64,000 nt of DNA from Diphasiastrum complanatum (taxonomy: Eukaryota > Streptophyta > Lycopodiopsida > Lycopodiales > Lycopodiaceae): positions 22,090,881 through 22,154,880 of the forward strand of contig CM055110.1 in NCBI GenBank assembly GCA_029204225.1, given 5' to 3'. Positions 24,001 to 37,700 of the stretch are shown piece after piece. The translations under genes and the position numbers were made by a program. The notes under the pieces are model-generated. The model did not search any database. It saw only the letters and a program-made list of their open reading frames with translations, and was not told the DNA's origin. Position 1 is the stretch's first letter, and each line of letters begins with the position of its first letter.

Positions 24001-27000
24001 TTGCACTGTTATTCCTTTGTGTGTCTCTTGTAAGCAGGATCTTGAGGTGCTTTCCCTTACAGTGGTATCAGAGCAAGGCTTACGAAGATCGGAGCATTTG
24101 GAGCTATGAGGCTTCTTCACCGATTCTTTGGTGGAGATCGATTCGGTTTTTTCTTCTTGGTGGGGAATAAGCTTCCAAGTGGGTGTCCTTAGTATTTTCA
24201 CTTGCATGTCGTCGAGATTCGATATTGGCTTTCTCCATAGCAATATGGAGTATGGTCGATAGTAGACATTTTTTGACGGTTTTTCAGCTTTGCTGAATCT
24301 CTTGTAACTTGTTGTAGATCTAAATTTCCAACAAGTGTACCTTACGTTAGAGATTCATTAATTGCTGAATTAATAATTACATGTCGGATTTTTGCAAGAT
24401 TTATGGTTCTAGGCTATGTTTTGGTCAAAAATCGCTTTTTTTGTAGGGTTTTTGGCTAGAAAAGGGTAGCAAGAACTATGATCTAGCTATATTAGAACAA
24501 TTGAAGGTTGTTATAGATTATTTTAAGTTGCATGTGATCAGTATGTGGATGCATGAGGTAGAATCAGCTTTATGTAGGTGAAAAAACTCGGATAATCACC
24601 AAAATTTATGAATCTTGGAAGTTTTTTCATGGAATTGATTGCGTACTGTTGTAATTTGCTTTGTAGACCTTGCATGATTGTTAATCAACATCGTTTGAAG
24701 CTGTCCAAGGAGTAGGAATAGAGAATTCAATCCCTAGAGGGTGTAGAAGGCCCCAAAAGAGCTGAAATTTGCTTATTTTCAAGTTTTTTTGGTGATTTGT
24801 TATGACAAATCCGTAAGGGGAATCCAGCCTGTTTAGCGACAAGCTATCAAACCTGCAATCTGGTTGCTAGAGGCTTATGCTTCGTCTCTCCAATAGTGCG
24901 CCCTCCTGAAAGTGATTTTTTCTTTGTTCTCAGCCCATACTGAACCTTTGGACCTGATTGAGGGCTTCACGGAAGTAAAGTTTCCTTCCTATTCGGAATT
25001 GGTCGAAGCGGCCTATTCTACCTATTCAAATCGATCCTAGGATTTTCGAATCGGCGTATCGGTTTTAGGGTTTCAAAACTCAAATTTTAGAAAAGCCAAG
25101 AAACCCCATTCCTCTTCCCCACTCTCACTCTCTTCCTTCTCTTCTTCTCTCTCTTTTTTTGAACACATATCACCTTCCGGGAAACTTCGATATGTGACTC
25201 TACATAAACTTGCTCCTCACAATACTGTGAAGAGCTTCTCTTATTTCTCACCTACGTAAAATGTGCCCTACTGGCTGGATTCTTTCATGAAGATCTGTTT
25301 GGTATGCTCTCTTTCTCTCAACTCTTTGTAGTTGCTCTCTTCTTGCTTAATCATAGCTTCAAAAGAGATGTTTTTTTAATATGTAGTAACTAATCTTCAA
25401 ATGATGCTTTTCCTACATAAGTTTTGTGGTCTACAATGGTTGTTGTCCAGCGATGGACTTCATATGAGTTTGCTTGGTCAGAACTGAAGCACATCCTGCC
25501 CAGAAGGCAGCGATGGAGGCTTTCCATAGTTGTAAAAATCTTACTATGATCTTCATTGATAGCATTGATTGATAAGCCATGAGTTGATAGCTTATATATG
25601 TCTGATTTTAGGCTTTGGAACAGCCCGATCCACAGCGGATTTGTGGCCATCTATCTCACTTTTTTTGATAACTTTTTGAGTATGCTATGTAGGGATGGAC
25701 TACTTGCATCTTCTTCTTCTTCTGCCTCGTCCTCGTCTCGATTGATCTCCAACCCTATCGCTCTGGCCATCCCTACCGGCCTCCTTCCTATCCCTATTTC
25801 CCAAGAACCCACAGCTCCCCCATCTGCGGTACCCATCCCATACCCTCCCTCCGAATCAACTGAACTATTTTCCTCCTGGGAAGCTGATCAAATGAAAGCC
25901 AATTTCCAGCTTTTGAAACATGAACTCTCACAACTTACTCAAGAAAAAAAATGTGTTACAGTCCAAAGTCGCTTCATTGGAGCAGGTGATCAACACTAAG
26001 CAGGTTGCAGCCTTGGAATTGACCACCACCATGATAAGAGAGCTTGAGTGTAAAATTGAGCAGCATGAAGATTCATGGGCAGCAGCCTTGAAGAAAGGCA
26101 CCAAGCCTAGTGCCCCCAGCTCCTCCGTCATCTCAGCCACCATTTCGGAAGAGAGGTCAAGGGAGCAAAAGGCCCATAACATCAGGGTTCGTGCCGGACA
26201 CACAAGATGCCATTACCGAAGCCACGAGATTTCTCGAGACCACTCTAGGACATATGACAGATGGGCTAGATACAGCCTAGGGGACTAATTGCCATTGAAC
26301 AATGAACATTCAACATTAACATTTACAAATTACCATTTAACATTATAGTAAATTGTAATAAGTATAATATATATACCTGTACAACGTGGTGGTCCGACCT
26401 CCTCAATGGCAGCTCGAATGTGTGAGAACATGTAGTCACCCATGACTGCCTCCTCAGAGGTGTCGATGGATCTGAGAAACATCGTCCCCATGCACGAAGA
26501 CACCAAGATATTCAATATGTGGCACCTCCTCGTATTGCTCCAACCATCAGTTATGATGGTGCAACCATACCTAGTTGAAAGTTCACACGTGACAAGTCAC
26601 AACTCACATTGCAGTGTTGCACAACTTACAAGTTTGAAGTGACAAGACAAGATGATAGATCCGAGATCGTAATTCAAATTTCATGGCAAATTTCAATGAT
26701 AAATGATCATTTGAATATTGACAAATTACAATCATGATTCATGATTCATGATTAAACATAAATAGCTAGCATCAACAAGTAATAAGTGTGCATTGTGCAA
26801 TGCCACCACATGGCACAATGTATGAAAACTTAATGTACAAATTACAATGTACATATCACATAATACATACCAATGATCTCAGAAATTCACATCAATCATC
26901 ATAGAGTCTTTAAAGTTTACAGTGCATAAATTTAAGAGGATAGTAGTACGTACTGGGCCCATGCCTTCTTGAGAGGCTCTAGCTTCAGGTCAACAGAAGC

Positions 27001-30000
27001 CCGCTCATCAAGAAGTCCCTTCGTCCTCAGGTGCTCACAAGATGGCCCTGGCCATGCCTGCCCAATCGCACTCACTGCACTTATCGCCCTCCTCCATGCC
27101 GGAGTCCTAGCCAGATGAAATGGCAGATCGCAGGTGTAGAAAAACTGTCGAACGACAACCTCTGCCTCTGCCATGGCTCTGGGAGCGAAGCTGGACACAT
27201 AGTCATGGCTGGAGGTGGTGTCGAGGATCTTGCACCAGAAGGCGGGTCAGGCCGGGTGCTAGGCCCTGCCTCATCTGCAGCTCTGTCCTTTGAGCCATGG
27301 GAAGCGAGGGGTGAGCGGATGGCAACTGGGGGGCGTGATGTGGTGGCCTCTGGCTGTGTCGCCGCCACTGCATCTCGATTTGCCAAAAAGGACAAACAAT
27401 ACAATTTTAACATTAGAATTTAGATGATCTCAGATCAATGATCGTTGAACTTGAAACTTCAAACTTGATGTGAGTTAAAACTTGACCAGTGTGAAATTAG
27501 AATGTTTGAACTTTGAAGTGTAAGAGTTGAATGTTTACCTCTCTGTCTGTGCCCCATCCTCGCTTGGCCAATCTCCTCCGATGCAACGGGAGAGAGTAGC
27601 GTGTCAGGAGCATGCATGCAAGGGGCAATCTTGTACCCCCTCAAACATAACAAATGTACCTTGATGCATGAGGGCCCTCCAGTGTAAGATTGGTGACAGT
27701 ATTTGCATTTGCTTTGATCTTCCCGATGCTCCTACAATCGTGTTCTCCGCCGTAAGAAGCGTTTCTATGATGATTTTGAAGGGAAACTTCTCATTGACCT
27801 TCTTTTCAGTTCTTCTTCAGGCACTTTTTGGCGTGAGTTCATTCCTTGCTCTCCACCACCTCTCCTGGAGGACCTCCGCATTTGGACTGATTATGCCTCT
27901 ACGCTAAGGAATCTAAATGTGAATCCTTTAAGCATGAGCTAGCTTATCTCAGCCATAAGATCATTGCTTATGGGATCAAGATTGACGAGGATAAAATCAA
28001 AATAATTGTTGATTGGCGGATCTCGCACACTGTTAAGCAAGTTAAATCATTTCTTGGATTTATGGTTTTCTTTCGGGGATGTATTGAGGATTACGCCAAA
28101 GTGGCAGTACCGCTCAATAATTTGACAAAAGGCATTGTTAACAAAAAGAAAAAGAGGAATGAACCTAGTCTACCTGTTGTATGGAATGAGAAACTGAGTT
28201 AGTGTTTTGAGAAACTTAAAGCCATGATTGTGTCCGCTCCCGTTTTACAGATTACAGATTACAGATTAACCTTACATCGTTAGAACTGATGCAAGTGATA
28301 CTGCAATTGGAGCAGTTCCATTACAAAATGATAGACCATTAGCGTTTGAAAGCAAGAAATTCACTGATCCTCAGTTGCGTTTATTGTACCTTTCAAACTT
28401 GAGAGAGTACTCATAACCAGAGATAAACATTTGAGAAATCGTTCTATCTTTGAGTGCTTGATTTGGTAGAAGGGTCGGACTAAGGATGATGAGTCGTGGG
28501 AGAGAGTTGAAAGCATAAAAAAGAATTTCCCTAAGTTCCGCTTCTGAGGACAGAATCAGTTCAAGGGGGAAGAATGTTACGTCCACGTCCTACATATAGG
28601 ATTCAACGTAATCCCAGACTTGGATACATGGTACTCCAGTACTCGAGATTATTGGTTACGACTCAATATTTCGAACTGGGCCAGAAATGCAATTAATAAC
28701 GTTGTGAGGACCTAGTCACACGTCTAATGACATGTGGAGCTAGTGCATGGGTTAAGACGACTGTTGGCATGGTTTAGAGTATCAATAGTCATGAAAAGCT
28801 TTTGTGGGAATATTCTTAGCTTGCATGGGGACATGCACAGTAAAAGCTAAGCCTATATATCTAGGTGGGAACTCACCCTACTACCATTCCAGATTCACGT
28901 TTTCATTACCAGTTTCCTCTCTCTACACCTGTATCCTATCTCGTGGCTCGGGGGTGATGCTAATGGAGATTGATTGGTGGCTTCTCATTGGTTGGGTGGT
29001 TTTGCTCCACTGTTATTCCTTTGTGTGTGTCTTTTAAGTAGGATCTTGAGGTGCTTTCCCTCACTTAGTGATCCCTTTCTTGTTATTTGAGGCATGATAC
29101 CAAAATTACCTTTCTGATTGTCTTTGAAACTTTTTGAAGTAGCCAATGATTGACATAGTCCTCTTGATTATTCCTGGCCCTCTTACTATAGCTTGCGGCC
29201 TTGATGAGTCACAAATTTGCAAGGCCCCATGCTTCTTACCGCGTCACCTCATCATTGCTAGAGGCACGATCATTTTTCTTTGTAAAGTAACCTAGCATGG
29301 TCACTTAGCAACTCTACAACTTATGGTGAATTAATCTCCTAGTGACTAGTTCCTCCAATAACATTTTGGAGTCAATGTTGGCCTGTAGAGGACACATTAA
29401 ACGTCTAGTCAAAAGTGAAAACATGTTGACTTCTTTTCGTATAGTTTTGCTTGTAATGATCTACGTTTACTTAGCACGTGCAAATGTATCACGTTATTCT
29501 AAAGATCAAGTTGTGAAAGATTCAACTAGTTTCATCACATTTTGCAATATTTCCATATTTGGCATATTGAGGCCAAAACTTGTTTTAGACTTAGAGGTTG
29601 ACTTTTCAAAGTTCATTAGTCTAAATTTCAACTGAATAAACACTTTTTGAAAGTGTGGGAAAGATAGAATGCGAGTTTGAGTAGATTCAATTTGAATAAG
29701 TTGGGTACATTGAATCTAGACCCAAAATTGGTAGGGTTAGCATTTTGGTGGGAAAGCCAAGTGGCCAAATAGGGTTTGGACCTGGTATAAAAGGATGTAA
29801 CTCGTGGAGAGAGTCATCTTCTCTCTTCTCTATCTCATTTCATGCTTATACATGGTTCTCTTGGGTTCTACTATCCATTGGTGCACTATCTTGGTGATTG
29901 CTTGCAATTCTATGTGTAGAATGATCTATATTTGCTATTTTTGGATCCACACGTGTGAAATACAGTAGCTTGCTGGTTTTGTACGGACAACATTAGTACA

Positions 30001-33000
30001 TAATCATTTCATTCAAGTTTGATCAAGTTCTATTAGTGTTTGCATCTCAAATTGTGTGTAGATGCTGATTTTTCTACATTGGTGAAATTGGTAGTGTATT
30101 TCTCTTTCTAACCAAAGATCATTCAAGTAGATTGGATCTTAAGGATCTGAAATCTTTCACACAAGTCAGCTTCCATTAATCTAAGATGATATTGTCTCAT
30201 AGAAGGATCTAATTGAATCTTAGTGACCAAGCCCTTCTAATAAACGAAATAGTTGTTGGGCAACTGATATAGGATTACATTATTACTTTGTTCTCTCTTT
30301 CTAGTTTATATCTATCTTTTTTGATAAAGGATGTCCTCTTGTTTACCTTCCAGAAGGCATACTAGATATCCATGTTGACGAGGCCTTTTGTGAATTGCCA
30401 CCCTCTTGTGTGTTTATGTGTTACAGGTCTTGGGACCATCATGATGTCCTTTCTTTGGAGGCAGAGTACAATAAGACAAGTGGATGCTCTACAAGTGCTA
30501 TTATAACATCTATTGCTCCGTATAATGGTCGCAGAGCTACTGCTGTCCATGCAAGGGACCAATCGACAGGATATCTTTTGCGTTGCGAAGTCTTTGTTGA
30601 CAAATTATCCCGCATCCAAATCTTTCACCATTCCGTGAAGTTAGATTTGGATGGTTTTGCAACATTACGTGTACGTGGGTTCGACTCTGAAGGTATTATC
30701 TGAATTCTTTGCAACATTCATTTTACAGTCAATAGGCATCTCTCCCACTTGTCTTTTTAAGGTTGCAATGTTGTCTAGCCAGTGAAGTTTGAACTTTCGT
30801 GACTTTAGATTTGTGCAAATGAGCTAAGGTTTGAAATTCTGTTCCATAGCTTTTCTTTGCTTAGTTGAGTTGAGTTATGCATTCATTTATTAGATTCTTA
30901 GACTACACTGGCTTCTTTTCTTTTAGTCAAACACTTGCTGTTTCAACGCGATTCAACTGAGAACTTGTAAACATTGTGATGATTGTAGAGGCCCGAAGGG
31001 TTTCAAGTGAGAACTTGAGAACATTTTGATAATTATTTTTGTATTGTTAGTAGCATTTCACAAGGATTTTCATATAAGGCTTTCCTTGATCTGTCAACTT
31101 CAACTCATCAGTCTAAACTTAGACGGTTTTTCTTGGCCATAAATAATCACCAGAGGCGGCTGGTTATTCAAACTCTCTTTGGTTTGCACAACTTGAAAAG
31201 CATAGTTTTGCACTTTAGTATACACTATTGTATTTCTTTCAGAAAAATAGAATTGTCTCTGTTGGCTGCTTGTAGATTTAGTGTCAGCTGTCAAGTGAGA
31301 TCGTTTTTACTTAAACATTGTGTTTGCAATGCAGAAAATGTCTTTTCTACATTGGTAGGTCTGCGGTTTGCATGGCACCTTTTACCTCATCCACCAACAG
31401 TGGTTTTGGTGCCACATAGATTGACTCATGTGCCTTTGAAGGACACTCCTCTCAATAACTGTGATTGCACATGCAGCGAGATTGATACTCAGGTTGAGTT
31501 GGAGAAGAAAGTGAGTTCGCTGCATACTATGCTTGCGAAGTAGATAACAGTCCAATCAAGAATGGTCAATAATTAAAAATTGTTTCCAACATGCATTAGT
31601 ACTTTGGCAAAGATTGTCAGTTTCTGATTTGCTTCATGAAGCGCTGCTTGTTTCAACTTTATATGCTGAAATAAGAGAGTTATTCGTGGAAAATGTCCAA
31701 TAACATGCGATATTTGCAGGGTTTTGGATCAGATTTGTACGTGGTTCAAGGAGTCAGAGCTGGTCAGGAAACTGTTACTGCCATTTTGGAGGAACCAGAC
31801 ATGGAAGAGCTTGTTGATGCCATAACATTAACTGTGGCAGAACCCATTTTTATCGAGCCCACTTCTCCTTCGCACATCATTCCTGGTACAAAGCTGAAGT
31901 TTAGACTACTAAGTATACGACACAATACTCCTTCAGGTATAATCTGTGATTTAACATTCTTTTTCCACCATACACTCAATCTTTCAGGGTAAACTTTGCA
32001 GCTTCAGATTCTATTCGAGTTTGCAGTAAGAGGTTATTGTCTTTATGCTCAAGAAACTGCAAACTGCAAAAGTGCTACATGGAGAAAGACTTTGTGGACA
32101 CTGGATAGTTGGTGGACTATATAAACTTAAGATTGCATGTCTCTTTTCATATATGAGGATGCTATTGTGGATTTAACATTGGTAAATCATTTTGGTATAC
32201 ACCTAGCTGGTTTGTAACTCAAGGGTTTATTTTAGTTCTGAGCAGACTGAAGGGATTGTTGGGAAAGGTTTTATGAGAAAGTTGGGACTTCTATTTCATT
32301 GGCTTGGTTATGTCATGCTAGCAATCATCACAGCTGTTTGTGCCCTTGCATATAGATGGTTGATAGAAACTTATCATGTTGGTCTTTGTCATAAATGCTT
32401 GAAAGCATTAATGTGGATGTATCTTTACCATGTGATCAACTGTTACTGTTTGGTGCTGATGTGAGTAGGAGTATTGTAGCATCGCTGTGCTTTGTGTGAT
32501 GGAGTCTATGTTGTAGGCTCGGTTCATGGTTTTAAAGATTTTGAGTAAACTCCAAAAACCTGAAAGGATGCATCTCTTTTGTTTTGTTTGCTTACTGTCC
32601 TAAACTTACCATCAATGTCTATAAGTGCTGCTAGAGTCGGAATACTTGAGATACTTGGATTTCCATTGAAGTTGTTCTACAAAAGTGTTTTCGATGCTTC
32701 ATTTGTAATTATTATCCTAGAGATATTTGTAATGAATGGTATGTTGACCATTAAGATACACATATATCGAAACAACTTTGAAAAGACAATCTCTAAGAAA
32801 TTGGAGGTCAGCTCCTGCAAGCCATGCCCTTAGAGGAAAAAACTTATCGATACTTAGCAAGCTAGGGTAAGCTTAAAAAAAGGAGAAGCTTTAGTTTTCT
32901 CAAGACGGTCATCTTGTCACAAGCCTAATAAAGTTGGACAACTTTCATTTATGTGGTGTGTGAAGTAGAATGATCAGGCCTAAAAGTTCATGCAACTTTT

Positions 33001-34700
33001 ATTCTACCAAATCATCTTTTCAACCACATCATTTATATAAGACCATTCATGTGTTGTGAATCAAGAATGCAGTTGGTGAAATTGTATCTCTATTGATTAC
33101 ACGTTGCGATTTAAGACTAGTAAAATTTGAGAGTGATGTTATTTCACATTATCTTTTTTTTTCAATCTAAAGGAGGAGGTAGCTTTTTTTGTCCTTCTAA
33201 AAAGTCAAATATATTATTATGGTCTAGAAAAGCAAATTGTTTTTGGAGGCATACCTTTAAGAAAAATGCATCTCATAGTAGAGCGGTAGGCAACAAATTG
33301 ATAATCATGTAAGTATCTCCAACTATGATCACAATATACTCAATTCATGCATTGGTCATGAAGTACGTTGTAGGTCCTCCAAAGGATTTGCGCATAGGTA
33401 CCAAAGGAACCTTTGGGAATGGGGTTGTCATTAGAGTGTTTGTGCCCTACCACTTGGCCCTTGGCCAAGTCTTGGTTACTCAAGTGGCATATGGGCCCAA
33501 CGTGTGATTGATTCTCTCATGGTCCAATTAATTTTGTCTCACCATGTTAGAGTCTGAAGCATATTCACATGAATTTTCCTCGTTTTAGGATCAAAGGCTT
33601 TTTGGTTAGTTTTGTGAAAGTCTTTTGGTTTGAGAGGGAGTCAAGTTATGTTACTTCAAGAAGTTGCGGGCACTTGATCACATGCTATTGTCAATGATCT
33701 TTCGAGTGTAACAGGTAGACCTATTTAGGTACCTCACTGCTTTACAATAACAAACGAGCGGTGTGGTCAACAATATTTTTGACCTCGGACCAATAGCCTT
33801 CAAGAGGGCCTGGTTTTAAACACTTGCCTGACTACTCAAAATATAATCTTTGGTTCTCCTACTATCAACACTTCAAAGGTTTGCTCCTCCACCCCTTTAC
33901 CCCTTTGTTTTGCTAGTAGAAATGGTACAATTCATAGAGAAAGGTTTATATTTTTGTCTAGATGTAATACTTTATAATTTTGGAGAAGGCCCTATTAAAT
34001 GGTCTATTTTTAAGTCTTGGCTTGTTAGTACTCAATACACGAATAACCATATTAGAATTTTGAATCGCCTTAGACATCTTGTAGAAAAACATTTGCATAC
34101 TTCTATGCCTCTTAGCCCAATCCATACCACCCAAGTAATCTGTCATTTATAACATATGAAGTAGTAGTAGTATATGTTGGCCAAACTTCTCGGTCTGCTT
34201 TTGTATGTTTTCAAGAACATGTTCGAGAAGCTACAAGAGTGCATAATTCTAAGTTTCTTAAAGAGGAGTTAAAACCATTGTATATTGCTATAGCCAAATG
34301 TGGTTTGAGTCTTTTAGGGTCTTTCCCATCTAGCACATTGATGGAAACTTTTGTAATTTGAAAGTGTTTTTCAAGGTAGCGTGGCTTTGTGAACTTTTTG
34401 GATGAGAACTCTTCACTCCTTTTTTCCTAGAGGTTATAATCTGTGTTGCAGCAGATCGCGATCCGGGACCAGAAACGCTATCCTGGAACGCGAAAAAAAT
34501 TTCAAATTTTTTTATGTGGACCGCGAGCCCGACATATATATTTTTTATATCGGACGTCACTCTATTTTTTTTTGGCCTTGAGCCCGACATTATATATTTT
34601 CGCGTTTTTACATTGTGTCCTATCGGTTTGTGTTTCGATATGATTTTTTTCCAGCATGGTCGTAGGTAATTCGGTATGATTTTTTTCCAGCATGGTCTAC

Positions 34701-34755
<55 letters not shown>

Positions 34756-37700
34756 TTTTCAAGAAAAAAAAAAAAGCGTTCCAGGAAACCCTAATGGGAA
34801 TTCTCGGAACGCGATCCGGAACGCGTTTCGGATTACGTTCCGGAACGTGGCCTGCAACCTTGGTTATAATCTTGAGGGTAAGTCCAAGTTATGAAAGAGT
34901 AGAAACTTTGCCAAAAAAAACTTCCATGTTGTGGAGAGCCCAGTCTAAACCTAATACCATTACACTTATGTTTGCAGTGGTTTGAAAGTTTGGAAACCTA
35001 TATCACATCATCTACCCCTTCCTCTAGATTCCTTCCACTCAAGTTTGTGTAGGTTGTCCTCCTGCGCTAAATGGTCATAATTTTAAGCACCTCTTTCTCT
35101 TGCTCATCAGGTGAAGACATCCACTGCCACTGCTCGCTTTTCTTGTCAGGCTGATTTTTTCTTTCTATAACATGAAGGACAATACCAATTTCAACGTACC
35201 ATCCATGAGAGAGATCAGCTTGCCACGTAATCACATGGCCCAACCTAGCCTCTTTCTTCCACATTTGATTTTTTTAATCTTGTTTCATTTTTATGATTCA
35301 ACAAACAACAGCGTTGGTTCAATGGCAGCCAACCTTCATTGTTGCTCCCTAGCAGCACAAAATCACAATCACTTTTAACATTGCTCTCCTTTCACTTTTT
35401 GTCTTCTAATGTCAAATGTTAACTAGCCTCTCCTCTTTTTGAGCTGTCACTCTTATGCAGTCACCTGCAACCCCAATACTATCTTCTCACAAGGAAGTCA
35501 CCTGATTTGCAGGTCACATTTTCACTGGTCACATTTTCAGTAATTGCCCTTTTCTCAACGACCTTTCTTGACGATGCTTCCACGTCATCTTACCTAGCCA
35601 GGAGTTTTCCACCGTCCTAGTTTTTTTAATAGCTATCCTTGCCAACACAGTCTTCTCAAAGGGGTTCCTTACATGACAACTGAAAAAAGCTAGTTTTGGC
35701 AAGTGATACAATTAGAAGTCTCTACATTTTGCTAGATCTACCCTTCACTCTGAAACCAGTGTAGAAGAATAGGAGGTGAACAGTGCTCAAACACCATGCA
35801 AAGACATTCTTGTATACATCCCTTTAACCATGGAACTGAATTGTAGTAGGCTCTAGGCAGGAATGTAGGTCCTCTGTACTTGAGTACCCCTAAACCGCTT
35901 TTGGAATAACTCCTTGGCACCACTGTGACTTGTCCGCCTGCTTTCTAGGTAGACACTGTCAGCACAAGCGTTGTAACACGAACCGTGAAGAGCTAAGTTA
36001 TACTAAAACAAAAATGTACAAGTAGAGACTAAGTTATACTAGCCAAAGGATGTGGCATTTGGCAAAATCTAAAGAAGTCAATGTCGCTTGAAGTTTTTGT
36101 CCTTAGTAACTGTGTATCTTATGTTAGCTTCATAGTGGCGGGCAGGTGGTTAATACTATTTGATGCCTGTCTACAAACCAACATGCATAAGAAAAAACCA
36201 TGGCAAGGAGTTTGCTAACATGTATAATTGATTGCATGCTTATTAGAAATTCCTAGTAATGGTAGAATATGGTCTCTGATCATTATTTGACTTTCTTTTC
36301 TATAGAGCATCAAAGCTGCAAATATTAATAAACCATTGAGTAGTAACAATGACTCAGAGTTGGGAGCATGGATTTCTGTGCTGATCTTTAGTTGTATTGT
36401 TGGTTTTGGTGCTCAAAACATATGTGTTGGCTATCTAATAGATAAAATGTACCAGTAAACCTAGATTGAAGTGCCATAAAACCTTTTGTGATATTGATAC
36501 ATTTTCTTATTTGATTGAAAAGTGCAAAATGCTGGATATACAATCATAATCCTGGTTGGAAAAAACTAGTAAAGATTGTTAATTTGTCTATACAATGTTC
36601 GATGTTATTGTGGACAGGTAACTGACATTCACTCACTTATTGTGATAACCAAACCATCTGGCCTTTCAGTAATATATGTATATGTTCCCCGAGAAGAATA
36701 CGTGAGCATAGTTACCAGGGAACGCGTTCCCCACGTTCGCACCTACCAGGCGTTGCCGGGAACGTTCCCGTAGCAGTGGGAACGCGTTCCCAGGCACATT
36801 CCCAGGGGTGGGAATGCGTTCCCAAGTAGCTAAAGCAAAATCTTCTAATAAAGCCTGCTTTTTTTGAAGCTTCTCTGTTTTTTGTTGACCGTTACCCATA
36901 ACAGGGTTCATATGCCTATATAAAAAGCCATCAAAAGTATCAAGATACTTGTTTTTGAGAAATAAGGCCGGTTCCATTCCTACACTTTGCCGATTTTCCT
37001 CGGCACTATTTCAAACGTATATTTAATGACCCGGCGTTTCCACGTTCCCAAGTTCTCAAAAATGTTCCCTTTCCCAGGGGTCACGTTCCCATTTCGTTCC
37101 CGTTCCCTGGCAACTATGTTTGTGTGGCACTATTCTGAGCATTCAATTGTCCCGTATTAGTTGCATCACTGTTACAAGATGTTAGCAATGCACATGAGTG
37201 AGGTGGAGATGTTGGAAAACCAATCACTACAGATGATTCATTGAATGGTGGAACCGACCTTGCCCAGCTTTTTTGTTTGGGAAGCTTATTGTACACAGAC
37301 CTTGATGTTTTGGTTAGAGGAATATATCCTAGCAGTTCATTTGAAGGTGAAAATGATTAATTTTTATAAGCCGAACTGAGCAAAGTATTTCAGTTGATAG
37401 TTTTGATAAAAGGTTGTAATTGGATCATTATGATATCTACAGGATTATTAGCCTCATGTTTCTCAGATATATGGAGTGTTTACACATCAATTCTATAGGT
37501 TCTATGCTTTTTGTAAATCAAACTAGTTAAATTAGCTGTGTAATTGCTCCCTAACATTTGTGTCTCTGGTATTCTACCTTCTAGTACATTCAAGGGATCG
37601 ATCAATCATAGAACTCAGAACTCAAGAATTTGCTATCTACAGAGCCTGCCTTGTTTAGAGCTATTTTTTGCAAATCTTTGTTACTTTGACGAAATGCATA

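Noticed and set aside
34676-34985. Arg-Glu repeat ORFs
   Set aside because: They are translations of the (GA)n run in element A.
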